Of a stretch of 10,110 nt of DNA, positions 1 to 5,172 are shown one piece after another. Made by a program: the position numbers and the translations under genes. The number at the start of each line of letters is the position of its first letter. Position 1 is the first letter of the stretch. The stretch is from Bacteroidota bacterium (lineage in GTDB: Bacteria > Bacteroidota > Bacteroidia > Bacteroidales > Paludibacteraceae), in contig JAFNAU010000050.1 in NCBI GenBank assembly GCA_017860335.1, forward strand, positions 1-10,110. Direction: 5' to 3'. Below the pieces are notes generated by a model. The model made no database searches, had not been told where the DNA came from, and was given only the letters and a program-made list of their open reading frames with translations.

Positions 1-240
1 CAATTGCAACACAAGCCGGTAATTGGGCGATGGATGCGAAGTTATATCTTTCAGATTGACTAATTCAAATCCAAATCGTGAAGATGCTTCCTGCAAAAGG
101 AAAGTAGTTTCTTCGTCGCTGAAATCATTGTAAATTGTGTATTTCAGGTCGGAATAACCTTCAGAACCGACAATGCTTTCAATTGTCCTGATGGTAGTTC
201 CGAATGAGTTTTTTACAGGTGTTATGATATGTATGTTCAT
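1..240 (-). CDS. Family 2 glycosyltransferase, N-terminal fragment (runs off the left edge)
   Basis: Only the first 80 codons lie in the window; the gene continues past position 1. The protein opens with MNIHIITPVKNS, the first beta strand of a GT-A nucleotide-sugar binding fold, and continues with TIRTIESI and then YNDFSDEET. That last stretch sits where GT2 enzymes carry their first acidic nucleotide-sugar-binding motif (usually DDGS). GT2 enzymes transfer a sugar from a nucleotide-sugar donor at the cytoplasmic face of the inner membrane; donor and acceptor cannot be told from this fragment. The ATG at 240-238 overlaps the TGA of the upstream flippase as ATGA, which suggests translational coupling. 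Pairing with a flippase suggests a role in surface glycan or lipopolysaccharide assembly. The family call is firm; the specific role is inference. Confidence 0.85.
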   Translation of the reverse strand, partial: MNIHIITPVKNSFGTTIRTIESIVGSEGYSDLKYTIYNDFSDEETTFLLQEASSRFGFELVNLKDITSHPSPNYRLVLQL

Positions 241-1613
241 GCTTGTTTTTTCAAAAACCTGTTCAGTACAGGTATATCTTTGAGAGGTAAATCTCTTTTA
301 ATAAAGAAAACGATAAACACAGCCATAAGCACAGTTTTCAGAGCTAAATTTACGATCAAATAACGTGTTTCGATAAAAGTACTTATGCCAAACAACACAA
401 GCGTTAGTGCTAAATAAGTACCAAGTTTCTTTAAGTTATAATTTATCGGCATAAATTTCTGTCCAAAGAAATATGACAAGAGCATCACAACAAGATATCC
501 GACATTATACCAAATAGAAAGATTAAAATATATTCCCTGAAAAATAAACGAAAAGAGAATAATTGGAACAACTTTTAATCCCACCCAATATTCACTTGGT
601 ACAAGATATTTTATTATGTCCATATATAAAACCATTCCCAAAAAAATTAAAAATGAAAGTATAACGAAGTATTTCATTGCTTCACTGTATGTTTGTGAAC
701 TGTTCTCATCTTTGTGTTTAGCAAATACGAAGGGTTCATAAGCAAATCGAAAAGCCTGAGTAAACATCATTATAACCAACGCCAACTTACTGACTGCACC
801 ATAAATACCCAAATCGTTTCCTCCTTTTGATCCTACTTGCAGAAAAGGAAATATCATTTTGTCTAAATTTTGATTGGCAATACCTGCTATACCCAAAAAC
901 AACAAGGGATAGGAATATTTCAGCATTTGCTTTAATAATTTACTATCAAATTTAAATTCAGCTTCAAAAATATATTTGGATAATATCAGCGTTTGAAGGG
1001 TTGTTGAAATAATATTTGAAATAAAAATATAACCTACTCCATAATCAGGACGATAGAACCAGGAAATTGAAGAAGGAGCTATTTTCATTAAAAAGGGACA
1101 AAGTACCAAAAAGAATACATTCAATACTACACTCAGGCCAACATATAACAACTTCATTCCCGCAAACACATACGGACGTTTAATAAAACGCAGATAAACG
1201 AATGGAATACACGAAAAAGCATCCATCGCCACACTTAATCCAAGCATCCAGATATATTCCGGATGATTTCTGTAACCTAATGTATTAGCTATAGGATGTT
1301 GAAATATAATAATGATAATTGCAAAAAGTAAACTTGTGAAACCTATGGAAATCAGTGTATTACCATACACTTTTTTAGCATTTGCCGTATCTTTATTTGC
1401 AAAACGGAAAAAACCGGTTTCCATTCCATAAGTTAAGGCAACAATTAATATAGAAGTCCATGCATATAAATGGGTAACAACACCATATTCTGCAGGATTT
1501 GGCAGCGTGTAAGTATAAAGTACCACAAGCATCCAACTTACAAATTTTGCAGCAATATTAGTACCGCCATAAATTACGGTGTCCTTCGCCAGCGATTTCA
1601 TTTCTTTTGCCAT
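237..1613 (-). CDS. Oligosaccharide / polysaccharide flippase (MATE-like, Wzx type), probably with an internal deletion
   Basis: A 458-residue polytopic inner-membrane protein of the Bacteroidota lipopolysaccharide/polysaccharide biosynthesis flippase family. Such proteins move lipid-linked oligosaccharides across the inner membrane. Family-like stretches are SLAKDTVIYG near the N-terminus, YGMETGFFRFANK (about 62-74), WFYRPDYGVGYIF (about 185-197), MLKYSYPLLFLGIAG (about 230-244), FRFAYEPFVFAKHK (about 288-301) and the end RDLPLKDIPVLNRF. Near residue 370 the sequence jumps from FNLSIWYN straight to VGYLVVMLLSYFFGQ. Relatives I remember have about 40 more residues here, including a membrane helix, and total about 480-490 residues. 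The frame stays open, so this may be a shortened but expressed protein or a damaged one. The ATG at 1613 was chosen because MAKEMKSLAKDT matches the usual N-terminus; codon 5 is another possible start. The gene is clearly more AT-rich than ruvB upstream of it. Confidence 0.88.
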   Translation of the reverse strand: MAKEMKSLAKDTVIYGGTNIAAKFVSWMLVVLYTYTLPNPAEYGVVTHLYAWTSILIVALTYGMETGFFRFANKDTANAKKVYGNTLISIGFTSLLFAIIIIIFQHPIANTLGYRNHPEYIWMLGLSVAMDAFSCIPFVYLRFIKRPYVFAGMKLLYVGLSVVLNVFFLVLCPFLMKIAPSSISWFYRPDYGVGYIFISNIISTTLQTLILSKYIFEAEFKFDSKLLKQMLKYSYPLLFLGIAGIANQNLDKMIFPFLQVGSKGGNDLGIYGAVSKLALVIMMFTQAFRFAYEPFVFAKHKDENSSQTYSEAMKYFVILSFLIFLGMVLYMDIIKYLVPSEYWVGLKVVPIILFSFIFQGIYFNLSIWYNVGYLVVMLLSYFFGQKFMPINYNLKKLGTYLALTLVLFGISTFIETRYLIVNLALKTVLMAVFIVFFIKRDLPLKDIPVLNRFLKKQA

Positions 1614-1651
1614 AAATTGATAGGCTCTTTTATGTATTAAGTATATTCAAA

Positions 1652-1939
1652 CTACTTTTTTCTGAATTTACTCAGAATTTTGTCAACAAATTTAAATTCA
1701 GGCGTTGGTTCGAAATCTTCCGGTTTCAGGTATCCGCCTTCAATTAAGAGACGAATAGCTTCTTCGGCCTGCGAGGCATGCACATCAAGTTTTACGCCTC
1801 CGTTTACATTGGCAAGATAGGCGCGGTTGATGATCTCATCTCTTCCGAAACATTCGATACCCATTGACTCAAGGTAGGCTTTTACCATTTCAAAATCAGC
1901 TGACTGACTGAAAGTTCTGATGTTTACCAGTTCATCCAT
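1652..1939 (-). CDS. DUF2007 small protein (putative signal-transducing protein family)
   Basis: A 95-residue soluble protein of the DUF2007 family (Pfam PF09413), from its overall pattern: an N-terminal strand LVNIRTFSQSADFEMVKAYL, then a SMGIECFGRDE stretch, a GGVKLDVHASQAEEAIRLL stretch and a short charged tail ending in FRKK. It forms a compact alpha-beta fold; members are often labelled putative signal-transducing proteins, but I know of no established activity. No signal peptide or membrane segment is visible. It lies 20 nt after ruvB and 38 nt before the flippase, so it is probably translated from the same messenger. No Shine-Dalgarno precedes the ATG; the upstream bases are AT-rich, as is usual in Bacteroidota. 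Confidence 0.82.
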   Translation of the reverse strand: MDELVNIRTFSQSADFEMVKAYLESMGIECFGRDEIINRAYLANVNGGVKLDVHASQAEEAIRLLIEGGYLKPEDFEPTPEFKFVDKILSKFRKK

Positions 1940-1959
1940 GTTGTTGATAGTATTAAAAA

Positions 1960-2979
1960 TTAAAATAATGTTCCCATATCTCCGCCGAATTTCACTTTAC
2001 CCAGGTGTTTGTAAGCCAGTTCGGTAACTTCGCGTCCGCGTGGCGTGCGTTTCAGAAAACCTTCTTTAATTAGGAAAGGTTCATAGACTTCTTCAAGTGT
2101 GCCGGGGTCTTCGCTGAGTGCAGTGGCAATCGTGGTCAGTCCGACGGGTCCGCCCTGAAATTTATCTATTATAGTAATGAGTATTTTGTTGTCAATTTCG
2201 TCCAGTCCGTACTTGTCGATATTCAGCGCTTCGAGCGCGTAATCGGCTATTTCCGGATCAATTGTTCCGTTTCCTTTTACCTGTGCGAAATCTCGTACCC
2301 GTCTGAGCAATGCATTGGCAATACGGGGAGTTCCGCGGCTTCGTCCTGCAATTTCCTGAGCAGCTTTGTGGTCAATCTGCACGTTCAGCAATCTTGCCGA
2401 GCGTTCGATGATGCCGGTGATGACCTGTGTGTCGTAGTATTCAAAATGACAGTTGATGCCAAACCGCGCTCGTAACGGACTGGTCAGAAGGCCGCTGCGT
2501 GTCGTCGCACCGATGAGTGTAAAGGGATTCAGCTCCAGCTGAATGGAGCGGGCGCTCGGACCTTTATCAATCATAATATCGATACGGTAATCTTCCATTG
2601 CCGAATAAAGATATTCCTCTACTATGGGGCTCAAACGATGGATTTCATCGATAAAAAGCACATCGTTTGATTCCAGGCTGGTGAGCAGTCCTGCCAGGTC
2701 ACCCGGTTTGTCGAGCACCGGTCCCGAAGTGATTTTAAAACCCACACTCAGCTCGTTGGCAATTATGTTCGAAAGGGTCGTTTTGCCCAATCCGGGAGGT
2801 CCGTGCAGCAATACATGATCCAGCGATTCGGTACGCATACGGGCAGCCTGAACAAATATACGCAGGTTTTCCACAATTTTATTCTGACCTTTGAAATCGG
2901 AAAAACTCAGCGGACGCAAAGCATTCTCAAATTCCTTTTCGGTGTTTTTATTGTTTCGTATGTCAAATTGGTCTTCCAT
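1960..2979 (-). CDS. ruvB: Holliday junction branch migration helicase RuvB
   Basis: A full-length RuvB of 339 residues. This AAA+ hexamer works with RuvA to drive branch migration of Holliday junctions during recombinational repair in the cytoplasm. Visible motifs in order: Walker A GPPGLGKTT at 60-68, Walker B DVLFIDEIHR at 106-115, sensor 1 IGATTRSG at 156-163, arginine finger R170 in SPLRARFG, sensor 2 RGTPRI at 215-220, and the C-terminal winged-helix region with RTPRGR near 321-326. All key residues are intact. The ATG at 2979-2977 lies 2 nt after the stop of the gldA-like gene, so translation is probably coupled to it. No ruvA or ruvC is in the window, which is normal for this phylum, where these genes are often scattered. 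Confidence 0.97.
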   Translation of the reverse strand: MEDQFDIRNNKNTEKEFENALRPLSFSDFKGQNKIVENLRIFVQAARMRTESLDHVLLHGPPGLGKTTLSNIIANELSVGFKITSGPVLDKPGDLAGLLTSLESNDVLFIDEIHRLSPIVEEYLYSAMEDYRIDIMIDKGPSARSIQLELNPFTLIGATTRSGLLTSPLRARFGINCHFEYYDTQVITGIIERSARLLNVQIDHKAAQEIAGRSRGTPRIANALLRRVRDFAQVKGNGTIDPEIADYALEALNIDKYGLDEIDNKILITIIDKFQGGPVGLTTIATALSEDPGTLEEVYEPFLIKEGFLKRTPRGREVTELAYKHLGKVKFGGDMGTLF

Positions 2980-2981
2980 AG

Positions 2982-3887
2982 CTATTTTGTCAGTTCTCTG
3001 AATACTTCCTCCATTTTTTTCTCAAGCAGCTTTAGCATTATTAACTTCTTCCCGGATTTAACGGCCAGATCGAACAGCTGTTCCCGGATATCATTTTCGG
3101 CTATTATCCTGTATGTTTTGTAATCTTTAGTCTCAATCGATTTTATGTCTTTAATCAATCCAAATTCCTTTTCGGAAAAAGGTACCGAAAATTCTACTTC
3201 CACATGAAAATCGTTGCCCATAAATCCGGTTATTTCCTTTACATCTGTATAATCGGCGACTATTTCACCCTTGTTGATAATTATCACCCGGTTGCAAACG
3301 GCTTCAATTTCCTGCAAGATATGCGTGCTGAAGAGTACAGTCCGGTTTTTCCCGATTTCTTTAATCAGATTACGTATTTCAACCAGCTGATTTGGATCCA
3401 GCCCGGTAGTTGGTTCATCGAGTATCAGCACTTTGGGATTGTGGATTAATGCCTGAGCCAGACCCACGCGCTGCCGGTATCCTTTCGAAAGTTGTCCGAT
3501 TTTTTTGCTGAATTCCGGTCGCAGTCCCACCAGATCAATCAGCTCGTCAACCCGTTTGTATTTTTCTTTACCAATGTAATAGGTTTCAGCCACAAAAAGC
3601 AGATATTCTTTCACATACATATCCGTGTACAGAGGATTTTGCTCTGGCAGATAACCGATATTTTTCTTCGTCTCAAGCGGATTATCAGCAACTTCCATGC
3701 CGCAAACGGTAGCATTCCCGATTTGGTAGTCGAGCGCTCCGGCCAGAATCTTCATGGTGGTGGTTTTCCCGGCACCGTTTGGACCCAGAAAACCCACAAC
3801 TTCTCCGGCATCAATCCTGAAACTGATATCTTTGAGTACCTGCTGATCGCCGAACGACCTGGAAATATGTGAAATTTGTATTGACAT
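2982..3887 (-). CDS. gldA: ABC transporter ATP-binding protein, GldA type
   Basis: A 301-residue ABC ATPase with a complete nucleotide-binding domain: Walker A GPNGAGKT at 35-42, Q-loop glutamine in YLPEQ (about Q83), signature LSKGYRQR at 133-140, Walker B VLILDEP at 153-159, D-loop GLD at 162-164 and the switch histidine H189 in FSTHI. The stretches GYLPEQNPLYTDMYVKEYL and GLDPNQLVEIRNLIK resemble flavobacterial GldA, the ATPase of the GldA-GldF-GldG transporter. Residues 215-301 form the extra C-terminal domain seen in this group, ending in KMEEVFRELT. No permease gene is adjacent, so its membrane partner must be encoded elsewhere. GldA homologues are widespread in non-gliding Bacteroidota, so this does not show motility. 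It is 2 nt from both pssA and ruvB. Confidence 0.8.
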   Translation of the reverse strand: MSIQISHISRSFGDQQVLKDISFRIDAGEVVGFLGPNGAGKTTTMKILAGALDYQIGNATVCGMEVADNPLETKKNIGYLPEQNPLYTDMYVKEYLLFVAETYYIGKEKYKRVDELIDLVGLRPEFSKKIGQLSKGYRQRVGLAQALIHNPKVLILDEPTTGLDPNQLVEIRNLIKEIGKNRTVLFSTHILQEIEAVCNRVIIINKGEIVADYTDVKEITGFMGNDFHVEVEFSVPFSEKEFGLIKDIKSIETKDYKTYRIIAENDIREQLFDLAVKSGKKLIMLKLLEKKMEEVFRELTK

Positions 3888-3889
3888 GC

Positions 3890-4570
3890 TTAATTTTCCG
3901 CCTTTTTCGCCTGAATGAAATTAACGATAACTGACAAAAGTATATACCACAAAATAAGCGGAGAAATGGCTTTTTTCCACAGGAAAGCGATTAGCAGGAC
4001 ACTTCCCCCCAAAAATATAAATTGTATTTTATTGTCTTGCCAACTGAGATTTTTGAATTTGAGCGAGAACATGGGGATTTCGGCGACGAGCAAATAGGAG
4101 AAAAACACTGTGATTCCCAGTAAGATATATGGATTTGCAATGAGCCATTCGGACCAGGCGAGTGAAATTCCTGCCCAGAAAATGGCATTTGCCGGTACCG
4201 GCAACCCGATAAAGGAAGAGGTTTGGCGTTCGTCAATATTGAATTTCGCGAGTCGTAATGCTGAAAAAATGGTTAGCAGAAATCCCAGAAAGGCATATTT
4301 ATGGGAGAAATCGGGCGAAAGCATATGAAAAACCAGGGCTCCCGGCAACAGTCCGAAACTGATGACATCGGCCAGGGAATCCAGTTCTTTTCCCATGGGG
4401 GAATAGGCCCTAAGCAGCCTTGCTGCCATGCCATCCAGAAAATCGAAAACAGCGGAAAAAATAACCGCAAGGGCTACACCCTCATAATTCCCGTTGAAGG
4501 CAAACCATACACCAACACAACCTGAAAACAGGTTGAGACAAGTTATCGTATTCGGAATGTGCTTTATCAT
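3890..4570 (-). CDS. pssA: CDP-diacylglycerol--serine O-phosphatidyltransferase
   Basis: A 226-residue inner-membrane enzyme that joins CDP-diacylglycerol to L-serine to make phosphatidylserine, the precursor of phosphatidylethanolamine. The CDP-alcohol phosphatidyltransferase signature D-x2-D-G-x2-A-R-x8-G-x3-D-x3-D is perfect: D43, D46, G47, A50, R51, G60, D64 and D68. The N-terminal NTITCLNLFSGCVGV and several hydrophobic segments fit the membrane-bound type II (Bacillus-like) PssA rather than the peripheral E. coli type. The length is normal for the family. The ATG at 4570 is strongly supported by AAGGAGG six bases upstream, which is rare in this phylum. It is the first gene of the putative pssA-gldA-ruvB-DUF2007-flippase-glycosyltransferase operon. 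No phosphatidylserine decarboxylase gene is in view. Confidence 0.94.
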   Translation of the reverse strand: MIKHIPNTITCLNLFSGCVGVWFAFNGNYEGVALAVIFSAVFDFLDGMAARLLRAYSPMGKELDSLADVISFGLLPGALVFHMLSPDFSHKYAFLGFLLTIFSALRLAKFNIDERQTSSFIGLPVPANAIFWAGISLAWSEWLIANPYILLGITVFFSYLLVAEIPMFSLKFKNLSWQDNKIQFIFLGGSVLLIAFLWKKAISPLILWYILLSVIVNFIQAKKAEN

Positions 4571-4576
4571 AATTAT

Positions 4577-4583
4577 CCTCCTT
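4577..4583 (-). promoter_or_regulatory. Strong Shine-Dalgarno of pssA
   Basis: On the minus strand AAGGAGG is followed by a 6-nt spacer (ATAATT) and then the pssA ATG. This is an almost full match to the 16S anti-Shine-Dalgarno at ideal spacing. None of the other gene starts I inspected in this window has a comparable site, in line with the weak use of Shine-Dalgarno sequences in Bacteroidota. It decides the start codon of pssA. Confidence 0.8.
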
Positions 4584-4588
4584 TTTTG

Positions 4589-4648
4589 TTTGTCAAAAAT
4601 AAGAAATATACTTATATAATCAGAAAATCAATATGTTATTTGTCAAAA
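4589..4648. repeat. Two TTTGTCAAAA repeats exactly 50 bp apart upstream of pssA
   Basis: The 10-mer TTTGTCAAAA occurs at 4589-4598 and again at 4639-4648. Each copy has an internal palindrome, TTTG-T-CAAA. The 50-bp offset is close to five helical turns, so both would face the same side of the DNA. The left copy overlaps the candidate -7 box. A weaker relative, AGTGTCAATA, lies at 4662-4671. An operator pair is possible, but the AT-rich setting makes chance a real alternative. Confidence 0.3.
4594..4601 (-). promoter_or_regulatory. Candidate Bacteroidota promoter (-7 box) for the pssA operon
   Basis: The minus strand reads TATTTTTG, a full match to the Bacteroidota -7 consensus TAnnTTTG. A transcript would start near 4588, giving a short leader that carries the Shine-Dalgarno. 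The -33 position (about 4620-4625) reads TTTCTG, only a partial match to TTTG. The surrounding region is very AT-rich, so a chance match is possible. Confidence 0.45.
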
Positions 4649-4689
4649 TGTTAGTTGAAAAAGTGTCAATAATTTTCCGCTTAAATGAG

Positions 4690-5142
4690 CTAATCGGACG
4701 ATTTACTATCAATCCAGATAGTTACAGGTCCGTCGTTGATCAGTTCCACCTGCATGTCTGCTCCGAATTCGCCTGTTTTCACCGGTTTTCTCAATAGTTG
4801 TTCCACTTCATTGCAAAAATGCTCATACAAGGGTATTGCTTTTTCGGGACGGGCAGCTTTAATGTACGATGGTCTGTTGCCTTTCTGAGTTTGTGCGTGA
4901 AGGGTAAACTGACTGACAATCATTATCTCGCCGTCAACCTCTGTTACAGGCAGGTTCATCACCCCTTTTTCATCGTTAAAAATTCGCATTTTCACCAGTT
5001 TGGAAGCCAGCCAGGAACTGTCTTTCTCATCATCGGCATCTTCGATACCAACAAATACAAGTAAACCTGTTTTTATTTCAGATTTCAGGAAGTTTTCAAT
5101 CGTTACAGATGCTCTTTTTACCCGTTGTATCAATATCCTCAT
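4690..5142 (-). CDS. dtd: D-aminoacyl-tRNA deacylase
   Basis: A 150-residue cytoplasmic enzyme that removes D-amino acids (for example D-tyrosine), and also mischarged glycine, from tRNA, protecting translation from wrong-handed residues. The start MRILIQRVKRASV is typical of the family. The active-site stretch SQFTLHAQTQKGNRPSY (77-93) carries the conserved threonine T80, and the Gly-cisPro motif that screens chirality is in NDGPVT, with G138 and P139. The length is typical, and nothing is missing. The gene starts 30 nt after the TamL-like gene and is probably cotranscribed with it. No terminator-like hairpin follows before the pssA region, so some read-through into pssA is possible. Confidence 0.96.
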   Translation of the reverse strand: MRILIQRVKRASVTIENFLKSEIKTGLLVFVGIEDADDEKDSSWLASKLVKMRIFNDEKGVMNLPVTEVDGEIMIVSQFTLHAQTQKGNRPSYIKAARPEKAIPLYEHFCNEVEQLLRKPVKTGEFGADMQVELINDGPVTIWIDSKSSD

Positions 5143-5172
5143 TCGAATGTGCTGTTACGTTTAACTTTTTAA

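Noticed and set aside
2624..3123. Plus-strand open frames opposite ruvB and the gldA-like gene
   Set aside because: The opposite-strand genes carry complete, motif-rich proteins; the antisense products look like random translation without a fold.
2982..3887. Gliding motility inferred from the gldA-like gene
   Set aside because: GldA homologues are found in many non-gliding Bacteroidota, and no other gld, spr or type IX secretion gene is present here.
3991..4525. Several overlapping open frames on both strands within pssA
   Set aside because: All fall inside the pssA gene, whose catalytic signature is perfect; none has its own start signal or recognisable domain.
4654..4672. Possible terminator hairpin TTGA...TCAA after dtd
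   Set aside because: The stem is only 4 bp with an 8-nt loop and no GC-rich part, too weak to act as an intrinsic terminator.
4639..4680. TTGACA boxes on the minus strand read as E. coli-type -35 elements
   Set aside because: No TATAAT-like box sits at the needed 16-18 nt spacing, and the organism appears to be Bacteroidota, whose main sigma factor uses TTTG / TAnnTTTG instead.
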